Shown: positions 1 to 6,872 of the stretch, in pieces
Position numbering within the stretch: position 1 is the stretch's first letter
Layout of the letters: every line of letters starts with the position of its first letter
Assembly: GCA_015069525.1 (NCBI GenBank)
Contig: SVIK01000049.1
Span: 1 to 11,104 of the forward strand
Length of the DNA stretch: 11,104 nucleotides
Direction of reading: 5' to 3'
Origin: Clostridiales bacterium
Lineage (GTDB): Bacteria; Bacillota; Clostridia; Christensenellales; Borkfalkiaceae
The notes under the pieces: model-generated
What the model was told of the DNA's origin: nothing
What the model saw: the letters and a program-made list of their open reading frames with translations, nothing else
Database searches by the model: none
Position numbers and translations under genes: made by a program

Positions 1-1
1 C

Positions 2-1375
2 CCCGAAGAACTTGATGCAGAAGTAAAAGCGTACGGCTACGATAAACTTTACAAGGCGCTTGATACTTTTGATAGACAAGAAAGACAAGCGAAGCAAGCG
101 GAAGCGGAAGCAGAAATTATTGCACATTTCAAGGAAATCTATCCCGACCAAATCCGTGAAGTGAAGGATTCCATTTACTATATCGTAAAGGGTATCGTGC
201 GCGCGAAGATTTTCGACGGCGTTCGTCCCGACGGCAGAACGCTTGACGAAGTTCGTCCTATCTGGTGCGAACACGGTATTCTTCCCAGAGTACACGGCTC
301 GGCAGTATTTACGCGTGGCCAAACGCAAGCGATTACGACGTGTACGCTTGGTATGCTTGGCGAAGCGCAACGCATGGAAGGGCTTGACGAGGAAGAAGAA
401 AAGAGATATATGCACCAATACAATTTCCCCGGTTATTCCACGGGCGAAGCGAAAGCGCTTAGAAGCCCTGGTCGTCGTGAAATTGGACACGGTGCGCTTG
501 CAGAACGCGCGCTCGTTCCCGTAATTCCTTCCCCCGAAGAATTCCCGTATGCAATCCGCGTGGTATCCGATATCTATTCCTCCAACGGTTCCTCCTCGAT
601 GGCTTCCGTTTGCGGTTCGACGATGTCGCTTATGGACGCAGGTGTACCTATCAAAGCACCCGTAGCGGGCTGTGCAATGGGTCTTGTTAAGGACCAAGAA
701 ACGGGTAAGTACGTTATCATGACGGATATCCAAGGCTTGGAAGACTTCCTTGGCGATATGGACTTTAAGGTGGCTGGTACGGATAAGGGTATTACGGCTA
801 TCCAAATGGATATCAAGATTAAGGGTATTTCCAAGGAAATCATGCTTGACGCAATTGCAAAAGCGCAACTTGCAAGAAAACACATTTTGGGTAAAATGCT
901 CGATTGTATCCCTGCCGTTAGCGAAGAACTTTCCCTTTATGCGCCGAAGATTGTCACGTTCAAAATCAATCCCGAAAAGATTGGCGACGTTGTTGGTAAG
1001 CAAGGCAAAGTTATCAATAAGATTATCGAACAAACGGGCACGAAGATTGACATTGAAGAAGACGGTACCGTATGCATCGCTTGCTATGGCGACGTTGCAA
1101 ACGCAAACCGTGCAAAAGCGATTGTCGAATCGATTGCACACGACCCCGAAGTGGGCGATATGTTCGTAGGCGTAGTCGTTCGTATCCTTTCCAAAGTGGG
1201 TGCTTTCGTAGAATTTGCACCTGGTAAGGACGGTATGGTACACATCTCCAAACTTAGCGAACAAAGAGTAAACCAAGTGGAAGACGTACTCAATATCGGC
1301 GACAAAGTGAAAGTAGAAATCATCAAAATCGGCGAAAAGGGTATCGACCTTCGTTTGCTTGAAAAGATGGACTAA
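2..1375 (+). CDS. pnp: polynucleotide phosphorylase, C-terminal part (5' end outside window)
   Basis: PNPase is the trimeric 3'-to-5' phosphorolytic exoribonuclease of mRNA decay. The reading frame is open from base 2, so the start lies upstream; the GTG at 161 is internal and not a start. Visible in order: the end of the all-alpha linker, the second RNase PH core (DGRTLDEVRP at about 230-260; FTRGQTQA; SNGSSSMASVCGS at about 580-615), the paired catalytic-site aspartates of GDMDF (codons at 755 and 761), a KH domain with the GXXG-type loop VVGKQGK (about 988-1010), and an S1 domain (about 1150-1370, VGAFVEF and DGMVHISKLS). It stops directly after the S1 fold at LLEKMD, without the charged tail many PNPases carry. 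Codon choice (GGT, AAG, CTT) suggests high expression. A strong terminator follows 16 bases after the stop. Confidence 0.97.
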   Translation, partial: PEELDAEVKAYGYDKLYKALDTFDRQERQAKQAEAEAEIIAHFKEIYPDQIREVKDSIYYIVKGIVRAKIFDGVRPDGRTLDEVRPIWCEHGILPRVHGSAVFTRGQTQAITTCTLGMLGEAQRMEGLDEEEEKRYMHQYNFPGYSTGEAKALRSPGRREIGHGALAERALVPVIPSPEEFPYAIRVVSDIYSSNGSSSMASVCGSTMSLMDAGVPIKAPVAGCAMGLVKDQETGKYVIMTDIQGLEDFLGDMDFKVAGTDKGITAIQMDIKIKGISKEIMLDAIAKAQLARKHILGKMLDCIPAVSEELSLYAPKIVTFKINPEKIGDVVGKQGKVINKIIEQTGTKIDIEEDGTVCIACYGDVANANRAKAIVESIAHDPEVGDMFVGVVVRILSKVGAFVEFAPGKDGMVHISKLSEQRVNQVEDVLNIGDKVKVEIIKIGEKGIDLRLLEKMD

Positions 1376-1391
1376 TCGAATAGAAAATAAT

Positions 1392-1423
1392 AAAAACTCG
1401 GTTTGTGTCAAACCGAGTTTTTT
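1392..1423 (+). terminator. intrinsic terminator of pnp
   Basis: A 13-bp stem (AAAAACTCGGTTT with AAACCGAGTTTTT) closes a GTGTC loop and runs into T6. It lies 16 bases past the pnp stop and separates pnp from the next promoter. Confidence 0.93.
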
Positions 1424-1438
1424 ATTTTCTTAAAGTAC

Positions 1439-1467
1439 TTGAAAAAAGGCAAAGAATGTGCTATACT
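1439..1467 (+). promoter_or_regulatory. sigma-A promoter with extended -10, for the GIY-YIG gene
   Basis: TTGAAA (1439-1444), a 17-base spacer and TATACT (1462-1467), preceded by TG at 1459-1460 to give an extended -10 (TGCTATACT). It sits just after the pnp terminator and about 37 bases before the ATG, so the gene is probably an independent unit. Confidence 0.82.
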
Positions 1468-1503
1468 GATTTTTAATAAAAAGTAGGTTTTTAGGGGTGA
1501 TTT

Positions 1504-2349
1504 ATGATAAATTTACACGAATTGGTGGGGATAAACGAAGAGGAATTTTGTAATTATAAGGTACATTTCGCCATTGGAAGAGAGAAAAGGAAAGAACCTT
1601 ATAATATTTTCTTGATTGACGATTTTAAGGATTGGCAAGAACGTCAAACGGGTAAAAATTGGAGCCGTGACTATATACTTTCCTTAATTTATTACGATAA
1701 AGACATTTGGATGTTTGGTGGGGTGTATAAGGTATTACCCATTGAGCCTGTGCCGATTGATAATGGACATGGTTGGAAGGGTTGGAAATATGAAACCGAA
1801 TTAACCGACAAAGCCACCGAATATATCGGTAGAGCTTTTTTTAGATTTAAGAAAGAGTTTCGTGCGTCTTATCCCACGCTTGAATTAGACCCGAAAAACG
1901 GCGAACCTATCGCAAAAATGCCGTTGTCGCATATTTTAGATAAAAGGGTTGCGCTTACCGATTTTTTGGGGTTTGACCAAGTGAATATAGATTATAAGAC
2001 GTTAAAACATATTGTTTTGGATAATATTTTATCTTGGAAATCTGCCTTATCCAACGTTAAAGGTATTTATTTGATAGTGGATACGTTATCGGGAAAACAA
2101 TACGTGGGTAGCGCGTATGGGGACGATTGTATTTGGCAACGCTGGGCAAACTACGCAAAAGACGGGCATGGTGGCAACGTGGAATTAAAGGAACTGTTGA
2201 AAGCAAACGGAGAAGATTATAAGTACAACTTTAAGTACTCTATTTTAGAGGTTTGCAATATGAATTTGGGAAACGAATACATAATAGAAAGGGAAACGCA
2301 TTGGAAAGAAGTATTATTAACCCGTCGTTTTGGGTTGAATAAAAATTAA
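1504..2349 (+). CDS. GIY-YIG nuclease family protein with an unassigned N-terminal domain
   Basis: The C-terminal part (about residues 184-281) is a GIY-YIG endonuclease fold: G187-I-Y, Y200-V-G, the conserved arginine R213 in WQRW, a histidine H222, an acidic residue in the ERETHW segment (E264 probably the metal ligand) and the closing asparagine N279 in GLN. All expected catalytic positions are therefore present. The family cuts DNA in repair, homing and restriction; the target here is unknown. Residues 1-180 form a separate, aromatic-rich region (WMFGGVYKV at 69-77) that I cannot assign. The start is ATG after AGGGGTG (1493-1499). The gene has its own promoter, stands alone, and by eye is richer in A/T and in TTA/ATA codons than pnp or the prmA operon, which hints at acquisition. 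Homing, repair and defence roles are all possible. Confidence 0.85.
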   Translation: MINLHELVGINEEEFCNYKVHFAIGREKRKEPYNIFLIDDFKDWQERQTGKNWSRDYILSLIYYDKDIWMFGGVYKVLPIEPVPIDNGHGWKGWKYETELTDKATEYIGRAFFRFKKEFRASYPTLELDPKNGEPIAKMPLSHILDKRVALTDFLGFDQVNIDYKTLKHIVLDNILSWKSALSNVKGIYLIVDTLSGKQYVGSAYGDDCIWQRWANYAKDGHGGNVELKELLKANGEDYKYNFKYSILEVCNMNLGNEYIIERETHWKEVLLTRRFGLNKN

Positions 2350-2353
2350 AGTA

Positions 2354-2380
2354 AACGGCGGAGCAGTAAGCTCCGCCGTT
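2354..2380 (-). terminator. terminator between the convergent GIY-YIG and GNAT genes
   Basis: An 11-bp GC-rich perfect stem (AACGGCGGAGC / GCTCCGCCGTT) with a 5-base loop lies between two convergent stop codons. A T-rich tract (ACTTTAATTTTT) follows it only on the minus strand, so it best fits the GNAT transcript. It may also slow transcription from the plus side, where no U-tract follows. Confidence 0.7.
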
Positions 2381-2394
2381 GTTGCGTATGTAAA

Positions 2395-2853
2395 TTAAAT
2401 TTTCTTTCGTAAAATATAATCGTGGTTGACCATGCCGTTGCCAAGTTCTACGTCCAAAGCCTTTTCAATGACAAACCCGTTTTTTTGGTAGCACCTAAGC
2501 GCTCTTGCATTTGCTTGATTGGCACTTAACATAAGGTCTTTTCCACGCTTTGCCATAAACGCAAACGCTTCGGCGGGATATCCCTTTCCGCGTGCGGAGG
2601 GGCGTAAATACAGCTTGTCCATGTACGTTTCGTTTTCCCGTTCTACAAACACCAAAACGCCGTCGTCGCCCAACTTAAAATATTCGTATCCCATACTACG
2701 ATATTCTTGCAAACCCTTTTCCGAGAAGAATTTATCGAGCAAGAAATCGATTTGCTCTTTGGGCAAAATCGTGCCGTACGTTTCGTGCCAAAGGGGATAC
2801 ATAAACTCATAAATTTCCGTAAAATCTTGCGGAGTAAACGCTTTAATTTCCAT
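2395..2853 (-). CDS. GNAT family N-acetyltransferase, probably leaderless
   Basis: A 152-residue protein with the GNAT fold. It transfers an acetyl group from acetyl-CoA to an amine; the substrate is unknown. Motif A is LYLRPSARGKGYP (residues 81-93), with the CoA-pyrophosphate loop R88-G-K-G91; the usual last small residue of RxxGxG/A is proline (P93). Motif B is NARALRCYQKNGF, with Y122 as the likely general acid. The C-terminal LGNGMVNHDYIL resembles RimI-like or small-molecule GNATs. A TTG at 2877 would add 8 residues, but that stretch is the promoter itself: TATAAT ends only 6 bases before ATG 2853, and MEIKAF is a natural GNAT beginning. No ribosome site precedes the ATG, so the mRNA should begin at or next to the start codon. 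Confidence 0.9.
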   Translation of the reverse strand: MEIKAFTPQDFTEIYEFMYPLWHETYGTILPKEQIDFLLDKFFSEKGLQEYRSMGYEYFKLGDDGVLVFVERENETYMDKLYLRPSARGKGYPAEAFAFMAKRGKDLMLSANQANARALRCYQKNGFVIEKALDVELGNGMVNHDYILRKKI

Positions 2854-2859
2854 ACTTGT

Positions 2860-2888
2860 ATTATACTCGTTTTCCAAGGATAAGTCAA
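2860..2888 (-). promoter_or_regulatory. consensus sigma-A promoter of the GNAT gene, abutting its start codon
   Basis: On the minus strand: TTGACT (2888-2883), a 17-base spacer and TATAAT (2865-2860), then ACAAGT and ATG at 2853. Transcription normally begins about 7 bases after the -10 box, which is the A of this ATG. Confidence 0.85.
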
Positions 2889-2919
2889 AGCTTTTTTAAT
2901 TCAATTTTTGTCAAAACAG

Positions 2920-2949
2920 TTGACGAAGAGTAGGATAGTGTATTATAAT
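2920..2949 (+). promoter_or_regulatory. sigma-A promoter of the zinc-ribbon gene, divergent from the GNAT promoter
   Basis: TTGACG (2920-2925), an 18-base spacer and TATAAT (2944-2949). A perfect inverted repeat, GTCAA (2910-2914), N5, TTGAC (2920-2924), overlaps the -35 box. The two divergent -35 boxes are 31 bases apart. Confidence 0.8.
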
Positions 2950-2976
2950 AATACTACAAGGCAAAGGAGAAAAGTT

Positions 2977-3351
2977 ATGGTTTGTAAGAATTGTGAAAAA
3001 GAAGTAATGGAAGAAGCATATTATTGCCCTTATTGTGGAGCAAAACTTAAAGAATACGAATTGGAAGTTCCCTTAGAGGAAGAAGTGCAAACGGTTTCCC
3101 CTATTGCGGAGCAAGAATCTACCATGCAAACGGAAGAAAAACCCGCCAACGATATGGCGCTTATTGGGTTTGTCGGTTCGTTCGTGTCCCCGCTTTTGGG
3201 GTTTGCGCTCGGTGGCGTAGGCTTGGCGCGTTCGTTTAAGAAAAAGGGAGCAGGCAGAGGCTTTTCTATTGCGGCGCTTTGCGTATCGGCGTTTACTTTT
3301 ATCGTCAACATGTCTTTACAAGCGTGCAATATGCTTCTTATGGGCTATTAA
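2977..3351 (+). CDS. zinc-ribbon membrane protein, DUF4190-like
   Basis: A 124-residue protein. Its N-terminal zinc ribbon has two CxxC knuckles (C3-x2-C6 and C17-x2-C20). An acidic linker (about 25-57) follows, then two hydrophobic segments (about 58-80 and 95-118) separated by the basic, glycine-rich hairpin SFKKKGAGRGF. The paired helices with a short Lys/Gly turn look like the DUF4190 group of small membrane proteins, whose function is unknown. The start is ATG 2977 because AAAGGAG (2963-2969) lies 7 bases upstream. The frame is open back to 2908, but that would place the -10 box inside the gene. It is a single-gene unit and shares a divergent control region with the GNAT gene. A protein of similar form without the zinc ribbon lies at 9237-9512. 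Confidence 0.85.
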   Translation: MVCKNCEKEVMEEAYYCPYCGAKLKEYELEVPLEEEVQTVSPIAEQESTMQTEEKPANDMALIGFVGSFVSPLLGFALGGVGLARSFKKKGAGRGFSIAALCVSAFTFIVNMSLQACNMLLMGY

Positions 3352-3368
3352 TTAATAGAATACTTGAC

Positions 3369-3396
3369 GCGCCCGCAGGCTTTTGCCTGCGGGCGC
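3369..3396 (+). other. GC-rich hairpin between the zinc-ribbon gene and prmA
   Basis: A perfect 12-bp stem (GCGCCCGCAGGC / GCCTGCGGGCGC) with a TTTT loop begins 18 bases after the zinc-ribbon stop. No U-tract follows. Instead the next base begins the -35 box of the prmA promoter (3397). It may be an imperfect terminator or an insulator for that promoter. Confidence 0.75.
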
Positions 3397-3425
3397 TTGA
3401 CTTATAAGATACTAAGTGTTATAAT
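3397..3425 (+). promoter_or_regulatory. sigma-A promoter of the prmA-rsmE-mtaB-hinT operon
   Basis: TTGACT (3397-3402), a 17-base spacer and TATAAT (3420-3425). A ribosome site, TAAGGAG (3433-3439), and ATG 3447 follow. In many Firmicutes prmA is read with dnaK-dnaJ; here it has its own housekeeping promoter and no CIRCE-like element is seen. Confidence 0.88.
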
Positions 3426-3446
3426 AATCGGGTAAGGAGTAAAGCT

Positions 3447-4397
3447 ATGAAATATATCGAACTGACAATCCATACGACGACGGAAGCGAGCGAAATCGTT
3501 TCCGATATTATGTGGAATTATACCGACTATGGCGTGACCATTTGCGATAGGGCGGACGTTATTGCCCTGCAAACGAGCAAGGAAACGACGTTTTGGGATT
3601 ATATGGACGACGAACTGACGGAAAACAAGCAAACGGACGTACTCGTGAAATGCTACGTTGCCGAGGACGTCGCGCCCGAATATATTCCTGCTATTTTAGC
3701 GGATATCCAAAACGCAAAGGAGCTTTCGGGAGGAGCGCTCTCTTTTGGGACGTTGGAAGATACCAAACGCACGGTAGACGGGGACGATTGGATTGACGTT
3801 TGGAAAAAACATTTCCGTCCTATCCATTTGGGAAAAATCGTCGTCGTGCCGGAGTGGATAGAATATACCCCCCAAGCAGACGAAAAAATCGTACTTCTCG
3901 ATTCGAACATGGCGTTTGGCACGGGTGAACACGAAACGACTTCCTCTTGCGTAGAGCTTATGCAATCGTACATCACCCCCGACAGCGTTTGTATCGACGT
4001 CGGCTGTGGGAGCGGTATTTTAGGCATTTCCGCTATTAAATTGGGGGCAAAGAAAGCGTATCTCACGGATATCGACCCTATCGCTGTGGAAAGTTCTTTG
4101 CACAACGCAAAGCTGAATAGGGTGGACGATAAGACGGTGGTTGCGCATGCCAATCTTTTAGACGACACGGATATCCAAGGGGACGTGGTAATGGCGAACA
4201 TTACGGGGGAAGTATTAAAATTGCTTGCTCCGTCCATGCCCAAAAACCTGAAAAAGGATGGCGTGCTCATTTTAAGCGGTATCATTGAAAGCCGTTTGGA
4301 AATGGTGAAAAACGCTTACGAAGAAGTGGGTTTAGAAGTGACGTTAGAAAAGAGAAAAGGCGAGTGGTTTGCGCTCGTATTAAAACATAAAGCGTAA
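3447..4397 (+). CDS. prmA: ribosomal protein L11 methyltransferase
   Basis: PrmA trimethylates ribosomal protein L11 using S-adenosylmethionine. The protein has 316 residues, the usual length. Residues 1-100 form the L11-recognition domain. The linker carries W119KKHF and the family signature FGTGEHETT (157-165). The SAM site is VCIDVGCGSGILGI (181-194), with D208/D210 at the second strand and NITGEV (251-256) as the NPPY-like catalytic motif. The start ATG follows TAAGGAG by 7 bases. It is the first gene of the operon and is followed after 11 bases by rsmE, an arrangement conserved across Firmicutes. Confidence 0.96.
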   Translation: MKYIELTIHTTTEASEIVSDIMWNYTDYGVTICDRADVIALQTSKETTFWDYMDDELTENKQTDVLVKCYVAEDVAPEYIPAILADIQNAKELSGGALSFGTLEDTKRTVDGDDWIDVWKKHFRPIHLGKIVVVPEWIEYTPQADEKIVLLDSNMAFGTGEHETTSSCVELMQSYITPDSVCIDVGCGSGILGISAIKLGAKKAYLTDIDPIAVESSLHNAKLNRVDDKTVVAHANLLDDTDIQGDVVMANITGEVLKLLAPSMPKNLKKDGVLILSGIIESRLEMVKNAYEEVGLEVTLEKRKGEWFALVLKHKA

Positions 4398-4408
4398 AAG
4401 AGGTAAAT

Positions 4409-5128
4409 ATGTCTTCGTTGAAACGTTTTTTCGTGGACAAAATTGAAGATACCGCTCTTTTAGAGGGGGACGAATTCGAGCATGCAAAAAACGTGCTCCG
4501 TTTAAACGTGGGCGCGGAAGTAATACTGCTTGATAACAGCGGAAAGGAATACACCGCTATCGTTTCGCAAATAGAGAAAAAGCGTATGCTTTTGAACGTA
4601 GTGCGCTGTGAAGTGGGGGAAAGGGAGGCGAAAACGGACGTTTGTCTGCTGTTCGGGTATTTGAAAAACGCGGACAAAAACGAGTTTATCGTGCAAAAGG
4701 CAGTAGAGCTCGGTGTGAAAAAAATCGGCGTATTTTCCTCGGAATTTTCCTCCGCGTACATGAACGCAAACAAGCTGGAAAGGTTGCAAAAAGTGGCAAA
4801 AGAAGCGTCCAAACAATGCCTTCGGGCAACGGCGCCTATCGTGGAATATTACGAGGATTTGTCTTCGGCATTAAAAAGCGCAACTTCTTACGATAACAAA
4901 ATTTTTGCCTGCGAATTTGCGAAAGAAAGCGAGGTCGCGCTGGGAGAGATAAAAGGAAGCACGGCAATCGTCGTGGGAAGCGAGGGCGGATTTTCCAAAG
5001 AGGAAGCGGAAGAGGCGAAAGCGCTTGGGTATAAACACGTCACGCTTGGTAAACGCATTTTGCGTGCGGAAACGGCGGGCGTTGCGCTTACTGCCGTCGT
5101 AATGTTCGCCTTGGGAGAGTGGCAATGA
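4409..5128 (+). CDS. rsmE: 16S rRNA (uracil-1498-N3)-methyltransferase
   Basis: RsmE methylates U1498 of 16S rRNA in assembled 30S subunits. The 239-residue protein has the N-terminal PUA-like RNA-binding domain (LRLNVGAEVILLDNSGKEY near residues 30-50) and the SPOUT trefoil-knot domain, with the signatures GSEGGFS (from 190) and LGKRILRAETA (213-223) that bind SAM. A ribosome site AAGAGG precedes ATG 4409 by 6 bases. Its TGA stop overlaps the ATG of mtaB (ATGA at 5125-5128), so the two are translationally coupled. Confidence 0.96.
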   Translation: MSSLKRFFVDKIEDTALLEGDEFEHAKNVLRLNVGAEVILLDNSGKEYTAIVSQIEKKRMLLNVVRCEVGEREAKTDVCLLFGYLKNADKNEFIVQKAVELGVKKIGVFSSEFSSAYMNANKLERLQKVAKEASKQCLRATAPIVEYYEDLSSALKSATSYDNKIFACEFAKESEVALGEIKGSTAIVVGSEGGFSKEEAEEAKALGYKHVTLGKRILRAETAGVALTAVVMFALGEWQ

Positions 5129-6387
5129 AAGCGGTCGTTTTCACGCTCGGCTGTAAGGTAAACGACGTAGAAAGCGGGTCGATTATTCACGGTTTAAAGA
5201 CGCTTGGCTACGCAGTATCAAGGGAGCTGGAAGAGGCGGATTTATACGTTATCAACACCTGTGCCGTGACGGCGGAGGCGGAGCGCAAAAGCCGTCAAGC
5301 CATTGGCAGAGCGTTAAAATTTAATCCCCAAGCAAAAGTGATTGTTTGCGGTTGCGCCTCGGAAAAGAACGCGCGTGCGTTTATGGAAAAGGAAGGTGTG
5401 TTTGCCGTCGTTGGGGCAAAGGGGAAAAACCGCGTTTTGGAAATCGTGCAATCGGGCTTTAACGAAAGCTTTTCAGGGGAGCAGGTATGCGATAACGCGC
5501 TCGGCTACGAAGAAATGCCTTTGCCCGAGTGCTTAAAGACGAGAAATTTTGTAAAAATTCAAGACGGGTGTAATCGGTTTTGCTCCTATTGCATTATTCC
5601 GTACTTGCGCGGGCGTAGCCGTTCGAGAAAGGTGGAAAGCGTGCTGGAAGAAGTGCAAAAGGGCACGGCGCTGGAAACGGTGCTTACGGGCATCGATTTA
5701 TCCACCTACGAGGACGAAAACGGACGGGATTTAAGCGATTTGCTGTCGGCGCTTGGCGGGGCAAATACGCGTATCCGTTTGGGCTCTATGGAAGTGAGCA
5801 TGATAACCCCGCGTTTTTTACAAACGCTCAAAAGCATGCCCAACTTTGCGCCCCATTTCCATTTGTCGTTGCAAAGCGGTTCGTCTGCGGTATTGAGAAG
5901 TATGAACCGTCACTATACGCGCGAGGAATACCTTGAAAAGTGTAAAATGATATACGAAGCCTTTCCAAACGCAGGGATAACGACGGATATCATCGTCGGT
6001 TTTCCTACGGAAACGGACGCCGATTTTGCACAGTCGCTCGCGATAGTAGAGGAGGCGGGCTTTTCGCAAATTCACGCTTTCCCGTATTCACCAAGAGAGG
6101 GGACGAACGCGTATAAAAAATATAAGGAACTACCCGCAACGCTAAAAAAGGAGCGCGTAGAACGTATCCTAAGCGTAGGGGCAAAGCAAAAGGAAAGGTA
6201 TTTGCAAAGCTTTATCGGCAAGGAGCTTACTATCGTGCCCGAGCGCTGTATAGACGGCTTGACGGAGGGGTATGCGGAGAATTATATCCGCGTATACGTA
6301 GTGGGAGAAACGGAGAAAAAGCTGACGAAGGTTTGCGTGACGAAGGTGTATAAAGACGGCGTACAAGCCGAAAAAATAAAGGAGTAA
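5125..6387 (+). CDS. mtaB: tRNA t6A37 methylthiotransferase
   Basis: MtaB converts t6A to ms2t6A at position 37 of ANN-decoding tRNAs, using two 4Fe-4S clusters. The 420-residue protein shows the N-terminal methylthiotransferase domain with cluster ligands C10, C46 and C77 (an extra C75 sits in the CGC motif). The radical-SAM core has C149-x3-C153-x2-C156, followed by IIPYLRGRSRSR. A TRAM-type C-terminal domain covers about 358-420. ATG 5125 is preferred over the in-frame GTG at 5119: it gives the usual first residues (MKAVVFTLGCKVN), overlaps the rsmE stop and is spaced correctly from GGGAGAG (5113-5119). MtaB rather than MiaB or RimO is chosen from sequence flavour and the rsmE context. Confidence 0.95.
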   Translation: MKAVVFTLGCKVNDVESGSIIHGLKTLGYAVSRELEEADLYVINTCAVTAEAERKSRQAIGRALKFNPQAKVIVCGCASEKNARAFMEKEGVFAVVGAKGKNRVLEIVQSGFNESFSGEQVCDNALGYEEMPLPECLKTRNFVKIQDGCNRFCSYCIIPYLRGRSRSRKVESVLEEVQKGTALETVLTGIDLSTYEDENGRDLSDLLSALGGANTRIRLGSMEVSMITPRFLQTLKSMPNFAPHFHLSLQSGSSAVLRSMNRHYTREEYLEKCKMIYEAFPNAGITTDIIVGFPTETDADFAQSLAIVEEAGFSQIHAFPYSPREGTNAYKKYKELPATLKKERVERILSVGAKQKERYLQSFIGKELTIVPERCIDGLTEGYAENYIRVYVVGETEKKLTKVCVTKVYKDGVQAEKIKE

Positions 6388-6393
6388 ACGAAT

Positions 6394-6729
6394 ATGGAGA
6401 ACTGTATTTTTTGTAAGATTATTGGCGGGGAAATTCCTTCGCCCAGATTGTACGAGGACGATAAAATGATTGTTATTCGGGATATTGAACCGAAGGCAAA
6501 ATTGCATTATCTTTGTATCCCCAAAACGCATTTTGCATTGCTTGACGAAATGGACGAGGAAAAAAGTGAGATTTTAAAATATTGCTTTGAAAAAATTGCG
6601 CAAATCAAGGATAGCCTTGGTTTGCAAGACGGCTACCGCATTATTATCAATCAAGGCGAAAACGGCGGGCAAACGGTGCATCATTTGCATATTCATTTGC
6701 TCGGCGGAGAGGTGCTTGGCGGGTTTTAA
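6394..6729 (+). CDS. hinT: HIT family nucleotide phosphoramidase-type protein
   Basis: A 111-residue histidine-triad protein; the family hydrolyses purine nucleoside phosphoramidates such as AMP-lysine. The triad is H97-L-H99-I-H101-L-L, with H99 the expected nucleophile. C4/C7 (CIFCKII) together with H46 and H97 match the zinc-binding form of HinT. GENGGQTVHH precedes the triad, as in family members. AAAGGAG (6378-6384) lies within the end of mtaB, 6 bases separate the two genes, and it is the last gene of the tight operon. The rpsU gene that often follows in Firmicutes is absent. Confidence 0.95.
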   Translation: MENCIFCKIIGGEIPSPRLYEDDKMIVIRDIEPKAKLHYLCIPKTHFALLDEMDEEKSEILKYCFEKIAQIKDSLGLQDGYRIIINQGENGGQTVHHLHIHLLGGEVLGGF

Positions 6730-6756
6730 GCGGTGCATCACCGCGCCAAAATTTTT
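6730..6756 (+). terminator. probable terminator after hinT
   Basis: GCGGTG and CACCGC (6-bp stem, CAT loop) begin right after the hinT stop. Flanking TTTT (6724-6727) can pair with AAAA (6748-6751), followed by T5 (6752-6756). The internal mismatch makes it moderate in strength. Confidence 0.5.
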
Positions 6757-6839
6757 CTATCTTTCGTTGTCGTTTTATTGTAGCGGTGTCGCAAGTGGAA
6801 AATAAAAAAGGTATAAACAATAAAATATCGGGCAATAAT

Positions 6840-6872
6840 CCCTTCCGTGAATAAGCGGAAGGGGTTTTCTTT
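6840..6872 (+). promoter_or_regulatory. terminator-like hairpin that holds the ribosome site of the next gene
   Basis: An 8-bp stem (CCCTTCCG / CGGAAGGG) with an 8-base loop is followed by TTTTCTTT and then directly by ATG 6873. GGAAGGGG, the only ribosome site for this ATG, is the 3' arm of the stem. The element could terminate, attenuate or hide the ribosome site. Confidence 0.6.

Noticed and set aside
161..163. GTG at 161 as the start of pnp
   Set aside because: The frame is open to the window edge and codes the alpha-helical linker upstream; the gene is cut by the window, not started here.
2854..2877. TTG start at 2877 for the GNAT gene
   Set aside because: The added codons coincide with TATAAT and the spacer of the promoter, there is no ribosome site, and ATG 2853 gives a natural GNAT beginning.
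2908..2976. Upstream start for the zinc-ribbon gene
   Set aside because: The extension covers the -35 and -10 boxes; ATG 2977 has a good AAAGGAG site and starts directly at the zinc ribbon.
2395..3351. GNAT plus neighbour as a toxin-antitoxin pair
   Set aside because: GNAT toxins pair with ribbon-helix-helix antitoxins encoded next to them in the same direction; here the neighbour is a divergent zinc-ribbon membrane protein.
3653..4285. Minus-strand open frame of 210 codons
   Set aside because: It is antisense to the conserved prmA frame and has no domain or ribosome site.
4282..4812. Minus-strand open frame of 176 codons
   Set aside because: Serine/phenylalanine-rich antisense shadow of rsmE.
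5119..5124. GTG start for mtaB two codons upstream
   Set aside because: It overlaps the ribosome site GGGAGAG; ATG 5125 gives the conserved first residues and the ATGA overlap with rsmE.
6757..6839. Riboswitch between hinT and the YwmB-like gene
   Set aside because: Only small stems (GCG/CGC, GGG/CCC) occur and no known aptamer core is recognisable; only the final hairpin is supported.
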